A stretch of DNA of 64,000 bases from Opitutaceae bacterium. Its GTDB lineage: Bacteria; Verrucomicrobiota; Verrucomicrobiia; Opitutales; Opitutaceae. Location of the stretch: NCBI GenBank assembly GCA_015075305.1, contig JABTUS010000001.1:868001-932000 (forward strand). Direction: 5' to 3'. Below are positions 18,050 to 27,405 of this stretch, one piece after another; position 1 is the stretch's first letter, and the number at the start of each line of letters is the position of its first letter. The position numbers and the translations under genes were made by a program. The notes beneath the pieces are model-generated. The model saw only the letters and a list, made by a program, of their open reading frames with translations. It was not told the DNA's origin and did no database searches.

Positions 18050-18415
18050 TTACAGCACCTCGGGGGCGAGCGAGATGATTTTCATGAAGTTCTTGGCGCG
18101 AAGTTCCCGGGCCACCGGTCCGAAGATGCGGGTGCCGCGCGGATTGCCATCCGCGCCGATGATGACGATCGCATTGGAATCGAATCGCAGGTAACTGCCG
18201 TCTGAGCGGCGAACTGGAGCGCGCGTGCGAACGACAACCGCCTTCGCAACCTCGCCCTTTTTCACTGTTGCATCGGTCGTGCTTTCCTTGATGTGGACCG
18301 TGACGATATCGCCAACGCCGGCCGTGGCGGTATTCTGCCCCTTGCGGGAAATGTATGCGGCCTTGCGGGCACCGGTGTTGTCGGCGACTTCTAGAATGGA
18401 GCGGAGTTGGATCAT
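18050..18415 (-). CDS. rplN: 50S ribosomal protein L14
   Basis: Intersubunit-face protein that binds the ribosome silencing factor in other bacteria. The 121-residue protein starts [19 protein letters not shown] and has [31 protein letters not shown] and [13 protein letters not shown], all near-invariant in L14. It stands between rpsQ and rplX in the canonical spc order. Confidence 0.97.
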   Translation of the reverse strand: MIQLRSILEVADNTGARKAAYISRKGQNTATAGVGDIVTVHIKESTTDATVKKGEVAKAVVVRTRAPVRRSDGSYLRFDSNAIVIIGADGNPRGTRIFGPVARELRAKNFMKIISLAPEVL

Positions 18416-18450
18416 GACGTACCTCCTGGAGGTTGAGGATTCAATTGTGA

Positions 18451-18801
18451 TCAGTCCTTTGACGCTGCGGACGCGTTGGGAACTGTCTTCTTTGTGGGCA
18501 CTGCAGCGGCGACATCGGTTTCGCTGATGGCGACGGCGTCTGACGTGGCTGCCCGGGAAACGATGCTGACGATCCGCCAGCGCTTCAAGCGACTGAGCGG
18601 GCGGGTCCCCATCACCTGCACCTTGTCACCAACACGCGTGTCATTCTTCTCGTCATGAACGTGCAGCACGGTCTGACGATTGATCACCTTGTGGTAGCGC
18701 GGATGCGGCGTCTTGTAGGGAATCGTTACCTTGACAGACTTGTCGCCGGAACGGCTGGTTACTATCCCGGTGACGGTTTTTCGAGAATTGCGAGTGGACA
18801 T
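18451..18801 (-). CDS. rpsQ: 30S ribosomal protein S17 with C-terminal tail
   Basis: Early 16S-binding protein. The OB-fold core ([62 protein letters not shown]) fills the first 80 residues. A tail of about 35 residues rich in Ala, Val, Thr and Ser follows, making 116 residues against about 85 usual. It is 4 bp from rpmC, so translation is probably coupled. Confidence 0.95.
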   Translation of the reverse strand: MSTRNSRKTVTGIVTSRSGDKSVKVTIPYKTPHPRYHKVINRQTVLHVHDEKNDTRVGDKVQVMGTRPLSRLKRWRIVSIVSRAATSDAVAISETDVAAAVPTKKTVPNASAASKD

Positions 18802-18805
18802 GGCT

Positions 18806-19006
18806 TTAGGCGGCTTTTGCGCCCTTCCTGGCGCTGGCTGCAGTCATCAGGCGGGCGATGGTCTTCCGAAGTGAGCGAATCTCGTGGGTCTTTTCGACCT
18901 GCCCCGTGTGTTTGCGCAGGCGCATCTGAAGGAGCGCCTCGCGGGATTCGCGAAGCTTGGTCTCAATTTCAGCCGGAGTGAGTTCCTTGATTTCTTTCGC
19001 TGTCAT
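18806..19006 (-). CDS. rpmC: 50S ribosomal protein L29
   Basis: Small two-helix protein at the tunnel exit, where signal recognition particle and trigger factor dock. The 66-residue protein ([20 protein letters not shown], then [13 protein letters not shown]) matches L29 in length and heptad pattern. It sits between rplP and rpsQ. Confidence 0.95.
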   Translation of the reverse strand: MTAKEIKELTPAEIETKLRESREALLQMRLRKHTGQVEKTHEIRSLRKTIARLMTAASARKGAKAA

Positions 19007-19039
19007 GGCGGCGTGTTTTGATGGTTTTCTGGCAGCGGA

Positions 19040-19462
19040 CTAGGCGGCCGCATTCTCGCGCACGATGAATCGGCAGCGGAAAGGAAGTTTCGCATCGGCC
19101 AGGCGGAAGGCCTCCTTTGCGATGCTCGCCGGAACACCGGAAAGCTCGAAAAGGACGGCGCCGGGTTTGATGATCGCGACGTAGTACTCGACCGGACCCT
19201 TGCCCTGACCCATGCGGACCTCGGCCGGTTTCTTGGTGATGGGCTTGTGAGGGAATATTCGAATCCAGAGTTTCCCTTTGCGCTTCAAGTGGCGGGAGAT
19301 CGTGACGCGGGCAGCCTCGATCTGCTGGCCGGTCATGGGTCCACGGGAAAGGGACTGAAGCCCGAAGTCGCCGAAGGCAAGGGTGTTGCCGCGCTTGGCA
19401 TTTCCAGCGCGGGATCCCTTCTGGGACTTGCGATATTTGGTACGGGAAGGAGCGAGAGCCAT
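19040..19462 (-). CDS. rplP: 50S ribosomal protein L16
   Basis: Protein at the A-site tRNA elbow, essential for assembly of the peptidyl-transferase centre. The 140-residue protein has [49 protein letters not shown] and [19 protein letters not shown], all standard. The conserved arginine region that is hydroxylated in E. coli (PITxKPxExRMGxGKG) is intact. ATG 19462. Confidence 0.97.
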   Translation of the reverse strand: MALAPSRTKYRKSQKGSRAGNAKRGNTLAFGDFGLQSLSRGPMTGQQIEAARVTISRHLKRKGKLWIRIFPHKPITKKPAEVRMGQGKGPVEYYVAIIKPGAVLFELSGVPASIAKEAFRLADAKLPFRCRFIVRENAAA

Positions 19463-19509
19463 GGCTAGCTAGGTTTGTAAATTTGGAATCCTGAATTTGA
19501 GATCGAACC

Positions 19510-20145
19510 TCAAACGGTCGCGTCGGCTTCCTTTTTGCAGATCCAGCATTTGACGCCGATCTTGCCATAAACGGTCTGGGCTTCAGAAAACCCGTAATCG
19601 ATGCTTTCACGCATGGTATGCAGGGGCACGCGTCCCTTGCGCTGCCATTCGCGACGGGCGATATCGGCGCCGCCGAGGCGGCCTGAACACTGGATGCGGA
19701 TGCCCTCGGCACCAAGCGCCATCGCCATTTCAACGGCCTTCTTCATTGCGCGCCGGAAAGCGATGCGGCGTTCCAGTTGGAGAGCGACGTTCTCGGCAAC
19801 GAGCTGCGCCTCGATCTCCGGCTTCTTAACCTCCTGGATGTCGAGAAGGATCTCCTTGCCGGTGAGCTTTGCCAGCTCCTCCTTGATTTTCTCCACCTCC
19901 TGGCCCTTGCGTCCGATGACGACTCCAGGACGGGCGGTGTAGATCTTTACGCGGACGCGGTTGGACGCGCGCTCGATGAAGATGCGCGGGACTGATGCCT
20001 GCTTCAGTTTCTCCATCAACTTCTGGCGGATGATCTGATCCTCGAGAAGCAGTTTGGGGAAATCCTTTTTCGTCGCAAACCAGCGGGACTGCCAGTTACG
20101 GCGTACCGCGAGGCGGAAACCTACGGGATTGGTCTTTTGGCCCAT
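19510..20145 (-). CDS. rpsC: 30S ribosomal protein S3
   Basis: Part of the mRNA entry tunnel and helicase. The 211-residue protein starts [23 protein letters not shown], has the KH motif [17 protein letters not shown], and ends near [18 protein letters not shown] with a short acidic-basic tail (KEADATV). It overlaps neither neighbour and is 8 bp after rplV. Confidence 0.97.
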   Translation of the reverse strand: MGQKTNPVGFRLAVRRNWQSRWFATKKDFPKLLLEDQIIRQKLMEKLKQASVPRIFIERASNRVRVKIYTARPGVVIGRKGQEVEKIKEELAKLTGKEILLDIQEVKKPEIEAQLVAENVALQLERRIAFRRAMKKAVEMAMALGAEGIRIQCSGRLGGADIARREWQRKGRVPLHTMRESIDYGFSEAQTVYGKIGVKCWICKKEADATV

Positions 20146-20153
20146 GGTGTGTG

Positions 20154-20495
20154 TTAGTTGGCGTCTCCGTCGGTGAGGACGATGGTAATGTGGGACATCT
20201 TCTTCCGGCGCGGCATCGCTGTGCCGCGGGCACCGGCCTTGAATCGCTTGAGCACGGGGCCCTGGTCGACAATCGCGGATTTCACGATCAACGCATCAGC
20301 CGAGAGATTGTTGTTGTTTTCCGCGTTCGCGATCGCGCTCTTCAGCGTCTTTGCGATGAGGCGGGCGCTCTTGCGCGGGATCACGCCGAGAAGGTCGACG
20401 GCGTCAGGAGCAGTGCGCCCCTGAATGGTACGGGCCACCTCGCGCACCTTCTTGGGTGACATGCGAGCGTAGCGGGTGATGGCTTGAACTTCCAT
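20154..20495 (-). CDS. rplV: 50S ribosomal protein L22
   Basis: Lines the narrowest part of the exit tunnel. The 113-residue protein shows [35 protein letters not shown] and [22 protein letters not shown]-like C-terminal sequence that fits L22 ([20 protein letters not shown]). A 151-bp gap separates it from rpsS, longer than other gaps in this stretch; a GC-rich partial palindrome near 20607-20630 lies there without a T-run. Confidence 0.95.
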   Translation of the reverse strand: MEVQAITRYARMSPKKVREVARTIQGRTAPDAVDLLGVIPRKSARLIAKTLKSAIANAENNNNLSADALIVKSAIVDQGPVLKRFKAGARGTAMPRRKKMSHITIVLTDGDAN

Positions 20496-20646
20496 GATGA
20501 CAATGTGGATTCCCTCGTCCTGCGAGGGCGACAGCGGGAGTTGCGTGGAGCGGACTCCTCTGCCCTTTGTTCGATTGATGATTGAAGTTTGATTCTGCTG
20601 GTGTCAGCCGGCCGGGCTGGCGGGCGGCTCTCACCAGGAAACGGGC

Positions 20647-20925
20647 TTAGATTTCCTTCCGGGTCATGCCACCGTGCGCCTTGAAGACACGTGTGGGGGC
20701 AAATTCGCCAAGCTTGTGACCCACCATGTTCTCAGTCACGTAAACGGCGACAAACGCCTTTCCGTTATGAACATTGAACGTAAGCCCGACAAAGTCGGGG
20801 GTGATCGTGGATCGGCGGGACCAGGTCTGGATCGGCTTCTTGTGTGAGCCGGATTTCTGCGCTTTTTCGACTTTCTCCGAGAGGTGATAGTCTACGAAGA
20901 AGCCTTTTTTGATGGAACGGGCCAT
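20647..20925 (-). CDS. rpsS: 30S ribosomal protein S19
   Basis: Head protein paired with S13. The 92-residue sequence [44 protein letters not shown] and [20 protein letters not shown] is diagnostic of S19. Gene order rplB-rpsS-rplV is standard for the S10 operon. Confidence 0.97.
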   Translation of the reverse strand: MARSIKKGFFVDYHLSEKVEKAQKSGSHKKPIQTWSRRSTITPDFVGLTFNVHNGKAFVAVYVTENMVGHKLGEFAPTRVFKAHGGMTRKEI

Positions 20926-20949
20926 GGTAGCGAAGGTAGCTGGATTGGA

Positions 20950-21825
20950 TTACTTCTTGTTGCGCGGCGGACGGCCGTTGTGACGAACCAGAATCTGGGA
21001 GCTCGTCGGTTTTGACCGACGGCGCGTGGGAAAGCCCTTCGCCAACTGACCCCAGGGGGACACCAAGTGCTGGCGACCGCCACCACCCTTTGACTTGCCC
21101 TGTCCACCGCCATTGGGGTGGTCAACAGGATTCATGGCCATGCCACGGACGCGCGGGCGGCGCCCAAGCCAGCGATTGCGACCGGCCTTGCCGAGCGACT
21201 CGTTGGTGTGATCGGCATTGCCGACCTCCCCGATGGTGGCCCGGCAGCGGGCATTCACCATGCGGATTTCCCCCGACGGCATCTTGAGCTGTGCGACGCC
21301 ATCGTCGACCGCCACCAGCTCGATCGATGTGCCGGCAGTCCGTCCGAGCTGCGCGCCCCGGCCCGGATAGAGCTCCACGCAATGCAGCTTGGTCGCCGGC
21401 GGAATCAGTTCGAGCGGGAAGTTGTTTCCAACCAGGAAGTCGTTTGTCGTAGCCTTGCTCGCCGCGACAATGGTCGTCCCAACCTCGAGGGAGAGCGGGG
21501 CGATGATGTAACGCTTTTCCGCACCGGCATCCTGATACTGGACCAGCGCAATGTGGGCGGTGCGATTGGGATCGTATTCAAGGGCGATCACCTTGGCGGG
21601 CACGTCGAGCTTGTCGCTGCGCCGGAAGTCAATGATCCGGTAGAGCTGCTTGTGGCCGCCTCCCCGGCGGCGCGACGTGATCCGACCGTAGACATTGCGC
21701 CCGCCGGTCTTCGGCTTTGGTTCGGTGAGTGCACGCTCCGGACGCTTCTTGCTCAGGGAGGGATTCCGATTGAGCAGGGTGAAGCGCTGGGATGGTGTGA
21801 GTGGACGAAAGGGTTTCAGTGCCAT
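20950..21825 (-). CDS. rplB: 50S ribosomal protein L2
   Basis: One of the most conserved ribosomal proteins, needed for subunit association and peptidyl transfer. The 291-residue sequence opens MALKPFRPLTPSQRF and carries GRITSRRRGGGHKQLYRIIDF. The invariant C-terminal VRGMAMNPVDHPNGGGQG includes the histidine implicated in catalysis. It is about 15 residues longer than typical. ATG 21825. Confidence 0.97.
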   Translation of the reverse strand: MALKPFRPLTPSQRFTLLNRNPSLSKKRPERALTEPKPKTGGRNVYGRITSRRRGGGHKQLYRIIDFRRSDKLDVPAKVIALEYDPNRTAHIALVQYQDAGAEKRYIIAPLSLEVGTTIVAASKATTNDFLVGNNFPLELIPPATKLHCVELYPGRGAQLGRTAGTSIELVAVDDGVAQLKMPSGEIRMVNARCRATIGEVGNADHTNESLGKAGRNRWLGRRPRVRGMAMNPVDHPNGGGQGKSKGGGGRQHLVSPWGQLAKGFPTRRRSKPTSSQILVRHNGRPPRNKK

Positions 21826-21854
21826 GGGATGTTTCTCCTGATGGAGGTTCGCGA

Positions 21855-22136
21855 TCAGACGAGTTCGATCTTGTCGCCGGCCTTGAGCGTCACGATGGCC
21901 TTCTTGAAATCGGAGGTCCTGCCGGGCCTGCCCGAACGGCCGCGTTTGTTCTTTCCGCTGTAGTTCTGGATGTTAACGCGGGTTACGCTGACCTTGAAAG
22001 CCTGCTCGACGGCACTCCTCACCGCGCCCTTGGTGGCATCCGGGTACACCTCGAACGTGTACTGCCCAAGATCGGAGGATGCCTTCGTGGCCTTTTCCGT
22101 CAAACGGACAACTTTGAGAATCGAATGAGAGTTCAT
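21855..22136 (-). CDS. rplW: 50S ribosomal protein L23
   Basis: Tunnel-exit protein that docks trigger factor and SRP. The 93-residue protein from ATG 22136 reads ILKVVRLTEKATKASSDLGQYTFEV, then KGAVRSAVEQAFKVSVTRVNIQNY and ends GDKIELV. It starts 1 bp after the rplD stop, so the longer upstream reading, which runs into rplD, is rejected. Confidence 0.95.
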   Translation of the reverse strand: MNSHSILKVVRLTEKATKASSDLGQYTFEVYPDATKGAVRSAVEQAFKVSVTRVNIQNYSGKNKRGRSGRPGRTSDFKKAIVTLKAGDKIELV

Positions 22137-22137
22137 C

Positions 22138-22773
22138 TTAGTTCTGAGCCCCCTTAACGCGGGCGAGGACGGCATCCATGGCCGCCGCGCTGAGGATGAT
22201 TTTCTTGTAATGTGCCAGATCGAGCGTGTTGAGCTTCGAAGCCTCCTGAAGCGAAACGCGGGCCAGGTTGCGTGCGGCGCGCGCACTCTCGGGCGCAAAC
22301 GGCGCATCGACGAGCAGAAGCCTGCCCTTTGGCTCGATGCGTTTGACGACCTCGCTGGCGGTCCGGGTCTTCGCCGTGGGAAACGAGACACTGTCGATGA
22401 CAACGAGTTCTCCCGCCGCGGCGCGATCGTACAGGGCGCGGCTGAAGGCAAGATCCCTGACCTTGCTGTTGATCTTCTTCGAAAAGTCGCGCGGACGCGG
22501 ACCAAACACCACTCCACCGCCCACCCAGAGTGGCGAGCGAATGGATCCGGCACGTGCGCGCCCGGTGCCCTTCTGTCTCCACGGCTTTTTTCCGCCTCCG
22601 GAAACCTCACCGCGGGTCTTTGTCGAACGAGTGCCCTGCCGCTGATTGGCGCGGATGGCAACTATGACTTCCTTGACGGCCTGAACACCCTTGTCTCCCT
22701 CAAAAACCGGGAGATTGGGGAAGTCCTGTTCGCGGGATGTGGTGCCGTCTGAACTGTAAACTTTCAGCTTCAT
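22138..22773 (-). CDS. rplD: 50S ribosomal protein L4
   Basis: Tunnel-constriction protein; in enterobacteria it also represses its own S10 operon. The 211-residue protein has RQGTRSTKTRGEVSGGGKKPWRQKGTGRARAGS, GVVFGPRPRDFSKKIN and a C-terminal Rossmann-like half. Synteny with rplC upstream and rplW downstream is canonical. Confidence 0.96.
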   Translation of the reverse strand: MKLKVYSSDGTTSREQDFPNLPVFEGDKGVQAVKEVIVAIRANQRQGTRSTKTRGEVSGGGKKPWRQKGTGRARAGSIRSPLWVGGGVVFGPRPRDFSKKINSKVRDLAFSRALYDRAAAGELVVIDSVSFPTAKTRTASEVVKRIEPKGRLLLVDAPFAPESARAARNLARVSLQEASKLNTLDLAHYKKIILSAAAMDAVLARVKGAQN

Positions 22774-22793
22774 TGCTATGGGATGATCGAAGG

Positions 22794-23447
22794 TTAGGCG
22801 CTCGCTTTCGGCTGGCCCTTGATTGCGGTGCGCACGATGACGTCATCGCCGTTGGCACCCGGAATGGCGCCTTTCACGAGAAGAATGTTCTTTTCGGGAA
22901 GCACCTTGACGATGCGCAGATTCTGAACCGTGCGGCGCTCAGTGCCCATGTGGCCGGGCATTGCCTGGTTCTTCCAGGAGCGACCGGGTGTCTGTCTCAT
23001 GCCGATGGAACCGATGCGGCGATGAAACATGGACCCGTGCGAGGCCGGACCGCCGGCGACGCGCCAGCGACGAACCACTCCCTGAAAGCCCTTGCCCTTG
23101 GTGATGCCTGTCACATCGACAAACTGGCCTTCCTTGAAGGTTTCGACTGTAATGACGTCACCCTGCTTGAGGGAGGTCCTTTCCGCCAGGCGAACCTCGC
23201 CAAGGACACGCGGGGCAGAAGCAAGGCCGGCCTTCTTTGCATGACCGAGCTCGGCTTTGGATGCGTTCTTCTCCTTCTGCTGGGAGAAGCCCAGTTGGAC
23301 GGCATGATAACCGTCTGCCTCCTGGGTCTTGATCTGGACCACGGCACAGGGTCCAGCTTCAACCACGGTGACGGGGACCAGGACGTTTTGGGCGTCGTAG
23401 ACCTGCGTCATTCCGAGTTTTTTACCGATGAGTGTACTGATCGACAT
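22794..23447 (-). CDS. rplC: 50S ribosomal protein L3
   Basis: Early-assembly protein reaching to the peptidyl-transferase centre. The 217-residue protein shows LIGKKLGMTQVYD, DVTGITKGKGFQGVVRRWRVAGGPASHGSMFHRRIGSIG and PGHMGTERRTVQNLRIVKV, all L3 hallmarks including the loop glutamine region that is methylated in E. coli. A 107-bp gap precedes it after rpsJ. Confidence 0.97.
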   Translation of the reverse strand: MSISTLIGKKLGMTQVYDAQNVLVPVTVVEAGPCAVVQIKTQEADGYHAVQLGFSQQKEKNASKAELGHAKKAGLASAPRVLGEVRLAERTSLKQGDVITVETFKEGQFVDVTGITKGKGFQGVVRRWRVAGGPASHGSMFHRRIGSIGMRQTPGRSWKNQAMPGHMGTERRTVQNLRIVKVLPEKNILLVKGAIPGANGDDVIVRTAIKGQPKASA

Positions 23448-23554
23448 GGGCTAAGCGGTAGGTGGAAAATTTCCGTTTAAGTTGCCTACATTAGCGATTC
23501 CGGCTTGGCACCGGAGTGGCCGCTAAACTGTTGGTTGATTCTGCCGGGCGCAGA

Positions 23555-23863
23555 TTAAACGTTGATGGTGATATCCACGCCGGAAGGCAGGTTGAGCTTC
23601 TTGAGCTCATCCACCGTCTGCGCGGTTGGTTCGATGATATCGATGAGACGCTTGTGAGTGCGAGTCTCAAACTGCTCCATCGACTTCTTGTCCACATGCG
23701 GCGAGCGGTTGACGGACAGCTTGTCGATGCGTGTGGGCAAAGGAATGGGGCCTGAGACGCGTGCGCCTGAGCGCTTGGCGGTCTCAACGATCTCAAGGGC
23801 GGACTGGTCGATGACTCGATAGTCGAAACCCTGAAGCTTGATGCGGATGCGTTGGCCTTTCAT
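23555..23863 (-). CDS. rpsJ: 30S ribosomal protein S10
   Basis: Ribosomal head protein that also partners NusB in antitermination. The 102-residue protein [63 protein letters not shown] is a textbook S10. It follows fusA by 17 bp; tuf is not between them, and the only tuf in this window is at 38880. Confidence 0.97.
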   Translation of the reverse strand: MKGQRIRIKLQGFDYRVIDQSALEIVETAKRSGARVSGPIPLPTRIDKLSVNRSPHVDKKSMEQFETRTHKRLIDIIEPTAQTVDELKKLNLPSGVDITINV

Positions 23864-23880
23864 GGCAAATGATGCTGAAA

Positions 23881-26067
23881 TTAAGTACGAGCGGGAGCCT
23901 TGACAGACGACTCCACGATCTTGGTGAGGAGCGAGTTTGGAACTTGCTCAAAATGCGACGGTGTAATGGACGCGCTCGCCCGACCCTTGGAGAGGGAACG
24001 GATGTCGGTGACGTAACCAAAGAGGGATTCGAGCGGCACATTCGCGGATACGATGCAGGCACCGTTCTTGTTTTCCATGCCCTGAATCTGACCGCGGCGG
24101 CGATTGATGTCGCCCATCAGGTCTCCCTGGTATTCATCCGGCGTCGTCAGTTCGACACCCATGATCGGCTCGAGAAGGATCGGCTTGGCCTGCCTCATCG
24201 CCTCCTTGAAGGCAAAGATGCCGGCCATCTTGAATGCCAGCTCGGAAGAATCGACCTCGTGGAACGAACCGTCGATGATGCGAACAATGACGTCGACGAC
24301 CGGGTAGCCGGCGACAACACCATTGTTTGCGCCCTCGAGAATGCCTTCGGTCGACGGCTTGATGAATTCCTTCGGGATAACGCCGCCAACGATCTCGTTG
24401 ACGACCTCGACACCCTTGCCCTTTTCGTTGGGCTCAATCTTCACGACGACATGGCCATACTGTCCCTTGCCGCCGGATTGACGGATGAACTTCCCTTCGC
24501 CCTGCGCCGGAACCGTGACAGTCTCGCGATAGGCGATCTGCGGCTTTCCAACGGTCGCCTCGACCTTGAACTCGCGCTTCATTCGGTCGACGATGATTTC
24601 AAGGTGAAGTTCACCCATGCCCGCAAGGATGGTCTGACCCGTGTCGGTATCGGTCTTTACTCTAAGCGTCGGGTCCTCGGCCACCAGCCGCTGAAGCGCT
24701 GTGCCAAGCTTCTCCTGGTCACTCTTCGAGTTCGGCTCGATTGACATCGCGATGACGGGCTCCGGGAACGACGGCGGCTCAAGCCGGATGTCGTAGTCCT
24801 CATCGCAAAGCGTATCGCCGGTGATGACATCTTTCACGCCCACGAGCGCGCAGATGTCGCCAGAATAGGCGGCATCGATTTCCTCGCGATCCATCGCGCG
24901 CATGAGCACAAGTCTGGAGACTCGCTCGGAGCGGCGGGTGCGTGGATTGTAGAGGGACATGCCCTTGGTGACCTTTCCGGTGTAAACACGGTAGAACACG
25001 AGCTTGCCGACAAAGGGATCGGTCCAGAGTTTGAACGCGAGACCAGCCAGCTTGCCCTTGTCGTCGACAGTCGCCTCGACCTCGTTGCCATCGCTGTCCT
25101 GACCCTTCATCGGTGGAACATCGATCGGGTCCGGCAGGTAGTTGACGACGCAATCGAGCAGGCGCTGGATGCCCTTTTTCTTGAAGGCAGAACCGGGGAC
25201 GACACCCGTAAACTTCATCGAGCAGGTTGCCCTGCGAACGGCAATGATGAGCTCTTCGGTCTCGATCTCCTGTCCTTCTAGATACTTGGAGGCAATGACG
25301 TCGTCGAAATCGGAAACCGCCTCGATCAGGCGCTCGCGGTACTTTTTCGCCTCGTCCGCATATTCAGCGGGAATGGGCGAAGTGACCGGAACCATGCCAA
25401 GCTCGTCGGTTGTGTCGGCAAACACGTACGCCAGGTTCTGCACGAGATCGATGACCCCGTTGAAATTTTCCTCCTTGCCGATGGGAATATAGAGGGGATG
25501 TGCGTTGGCCTTCAGCTTCTCGCGCATCTCGTCGATGGCCCGGAAAAAATTCGCGCCGGTGCGATCCATCTTGTTGACGAATGCAATTCGCGGGACGCCG
25601 TACTTGTTGGCCTGGCGCCAGACAGTCTCGGACTGCGGCTGCACGCCGGCGACCGCGCAGAAAACCGCAATCGCGCCGTCGAGCACACGCATGGAGCGCT
25701 CCACCTCTGCGGTGAAATCGACGTGACCGGGGGTATCGATGATATTGATGCGCTGCTTGATTCCCTTCCAGGGACCGTAGGAGGCGTTCCAGGCGCACGA
25801 AATGGCTGCAGCAGTGATCGTGATGCCGCGCTCGCGCTCCTGCTCCATCCAGTCGGTCACCGCGGTGCCTTCATGCACCTCGCCCATCTTGTGGACCGCG
25901 CCGGAATAAAAGAGGATGCGCTCGCTCGTGGTGGTCTTGCCGGCATCAATGTGGGCGGCGATGCCGATATTGCGCGTCCACTCCAGCGGGAAGGACCGCT
26001 CGCGTGCGTTGGCAGGTGAAACCTTGTTCTTGTCGGTGACGACACCGATGCTGATCTGCGATGACAT
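23881..26067 (-). CDS. fusA: Translation elongation factor G
   Basis: GTPase that moves tRNA and mRNA through the ribosome and helps recycling. The 728-residue protein has a short N-terminal extension before the G domain. It then shows G1 [17 protein letters not shown], switch motifs [22 protein letters not shown]3 DTPGHVDFT and G4 NKMDR, with domain IV around [18 protein letters not shown] place the start at ATG 26067 because AAGGA lies about 10 bp upstream; the in-frame GTG at 26085 overlaps the rpsG stop. This looks like the ordinary housekeeping EF-G. Confidence 0.96.
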   Translation of the reverse strand: MSSQISIGVVTDKNKVSPANARERSFPLEWTRNIGIAAHIDAGKTTTSERILFYSGAVHKMGEVHEGTAVTDWMEQERERGITITAAAISCAWNASYGPWKGIKQRINIIDTPGHVDFTAEVERSMRVLDGAIAVFCAVAGVQPQSETVWRQANKYGVPRIAFVNKMDRTGANFFRAIDEMREKLKANAHPLYIPIGKEENFNGVIDLVQNLAYVFADTTDELGMVPVTSPIPAEYADEAKKYRERLIEAVSDFDDVIASKYLEGQEIETEELIIAVRRATCSMKFTGVVPGSAFKKKGIQRLLDCVVNYLPDPIDVPPMKGQDSDGNEVEATVDDKGKLAGLAFKLWTDPFVGKLVFYRVYTGKVTKGMSLYNPRTRRSERVSRLVLMRAMDREEIDAAYSGDICALVGVKDVITGDTLCDEDYDIRLEPPSFPEPVIAMSIEPNSKSDQEKLGTALQRLVAEDPTLRVKTDTDTGQTILAGMGELHLEIIVDRMKREFKVEATVGKPQIAYRETVTVPAQGEGKFIRQSGGKGQYGHVVVKIEPNEKGKGVEVVNEIVGGVIPKEFIKPSTEGILEGANNGVVAGYPVVDVIVRIIDGSFHEVDSSELAFKMAGIFAFKEAMRQAKPILLEPIMGVELTTPDEYQGDLMGDINRRRGQIQGMENKNGACIVSANVPLESLFGYVTDIRSLSKGRASASITPSHFEQVPNSLLTKIVESSVKAPART

Positions 26068-26078
26068 GCTCTTGGTCC

Positions 26079-26552
26079 TTACCACCTCAGGTGGGCAAAC
26101 GCTCGGTTGGCCTGGGCCATCTTGTGCGTGTCTTCCTTCTTCTTCACAACCGAACCCGTGTTGTTGTAGGCGTCGACGATCTCGGCCGCCAGGGCATCGC
26201 GCATCGGCACACCCTTGCGTGTCCCGGCAGCGGATACCAGCCAGCGCAGGGCAAGGCTCTCCTGGCGTTCGAACGAAATTTCGATGGGCACCTGATAGGT
26301 CGCTCCACCGACCCGGCGGCTCTTGACCTCGAGACGCGGGCGGGCGTTCTCCATGGCGCCGATCAGCAGATCGACGGGATCACCCTTCTCAAGCTTCTCG
26401 GAAACCTTCTCAAAGGCACCGTAAACAATGCGCTCAGCGAGATTCTTCTTCCCGCTTTTCATGATGACATTGACGAGGTGCGCAACCAAGGGGCTCTTGT
26501 AGCGAATGTCCGGCTCAATGCCGCGCTTATCTGCTCTGTGACGACGTGACAT
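26079..26552 (-). CDS. rpsG: 30S ribosomal protein S7
   Basis: 16S-binding protein that nucleates head assembly. The 157-residue sequence MSRRHRADKRGIEPDIRYKSPLVAHLVNVIMKSGKK, then RRVGGATYQVPIEI, RWLVSAA and the C-terminal HKMAQANRAFAHLRW are conserved S7 blocks. It ends 11 bp before fusA and starts 23 bp after rpsL, the standard str arrangement. Confidence 0.97.
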   Translation of the reverse strand: MSRRHRADKRGIEPDIRYKSPLVAHLVNVIMKSGKKNLAERIVYGAFEKVSEKLEKGDPVDLLIGAMENARPRLEVKSRRVGGATYQVPIEISFERQESLALRWLVSAAGTRKGVPMRDALAAEIVDAYNNTGSVVKKKEDTHKMAQANRAFAHLRW

Positions 26553-26575
26553 GGTCTAAATTCTCCTTGTCGGGG

Positions 26576-26959
26576 TTATTTCTTCGCCGCCTTCGGGCGT
26601 TTCACACCATACTTTGAGCGACTCCGACGGCGTTTCTCGACACCCGTCGCATCAAGCGTTCCGCGAACAATATGGTAGCGCACACCAGGCAAATCCTTCA
26701 CGCGGCCGCCGCGAATCAGCACAATCGAGTGCTCCTGCAGATTGTGCCCCTCGTCCGGGATGTAAGAAATCACCTCGTTGCCATTGGTAAGCCGGACCTT
26801 GGCCACCTTGCGGATGGCCGAATTGGGCTTCTTCGGAGTGCGGGTCATAACCTGCACACAAACACCGCGACGGAAAGGATTCCCATCCAGGGCCGGCGAC
26901 TTGGACTTCACACGGATGTTCCGGCGGCCTTTGCGCACGAGTTGGTTGATGGTCGGCAT
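26576..26959 (-). CDS. rpsL: 30S ribosomal protein S12
   Basis: Decoding-centre protein, site of streptomycin-resistance mutations. The 127-residue protein starts [15 protein letters not shown] and contains the two critical loops [17 protein letters not shown] (with the wild-type Lys) and [20 protein letters not shown] 26959 is chosen by homology; the in-frame extension to 27025 adds non-conserved sequence. Confidence 0.97.
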   Translation of the reverse strand: MPTINQLVRKGRRNIRVKSKSPALDGNPFRRGVCVQVMTRTPKKPNSAIRKVAKVRLTNGNEVISYIPDEGHNLQEHSIVLIRGGRVKDLPGVRYHIVRGTLDATGVEKRRRSRSKYGVKRPKAAKK

Positions 26960-27205
26960 ACTAGATTGATGGTCTCGGAAATGGCGAAAAGACGCGGAAC
27001 GTACCAACGCGGACAGATGCGGCAAGAAGAATCTAAAAGAAACTCTCGCTCCCTCTGAAAATTGGCCGAATCACCTCAAAAAAGCACCTTGGCGAATCCA
27101 TCAAAAACATCAATGTCGGCGGGGGGTATTCCCTGCCCTCCATTGGAGACTCAAGCTTCCATTCGTCTCCATGGCGCGGCCAGCGTCGCAATCACAGTCA
27201 ATAAG

Positions 27206-27234
27206 AAAATCGCCCGGTCTCGAAAGACCGGGCG
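27206..27234 (-). terminator. Second hairpin in the rpoC-rpsL gap
   Basis: A perfect 10-bp stem CGCCCGGTCT/AGACCGGGCG with a 4-base loop. On the minus strand it is followed by ATTTTCTT, so it could terminate read-through from rpoC or act as an attenuator in the rpsL leader; on the plus strand the following AATAAT gives no T-run. Confidence 0.55.
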
Positions 27235-27346
27235 AATAATAGCCCGGAGCTAGGCTCAACAGGCTATTTTGGCGGGAGGGATGTAAAGTAGAGTGCCGAT
27301 ACCGGAAACTCGCAAGACCTAATTTCGCCGTTTCTCGATTGAAAGT

Positions 27347-27379
27347 AACAAAAAACCGCAACCCAAATGGGTTGCGGTT
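27347..27379 (-). terminator. Intrinsic terminator of rpoBC
   Basis: An 11-bp perfect stem AACCGCAACCC/GGGTTGCGGTT with a 4-nt loop, 26 bp after the rpoC stop, followed on the minus strand by TTTTTGTTAC. This is the classic rho-independent layout at the expected place. Confidence 0.8.
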
Positions 27380-27405
27380 AGAGAGTTAGCACTCAGCAAT
27401 CAGGA

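Larger units (their letters stand above)
26960..27405. other. 446-bp intergenic region between rpoC and rpsL
   Basis: No convincing gene. It holds two inverted repeats: an 11-bp stem terminator directly after rpoC (27354-27379) and a second, perfect 10-bp GC-rich hairpin at 27211-27234. The remaining 250 bp upstream of rpsL probably carries the str promoter and leader, but I see no -35/-10 pair good enough to call. Confidence 0.5.
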
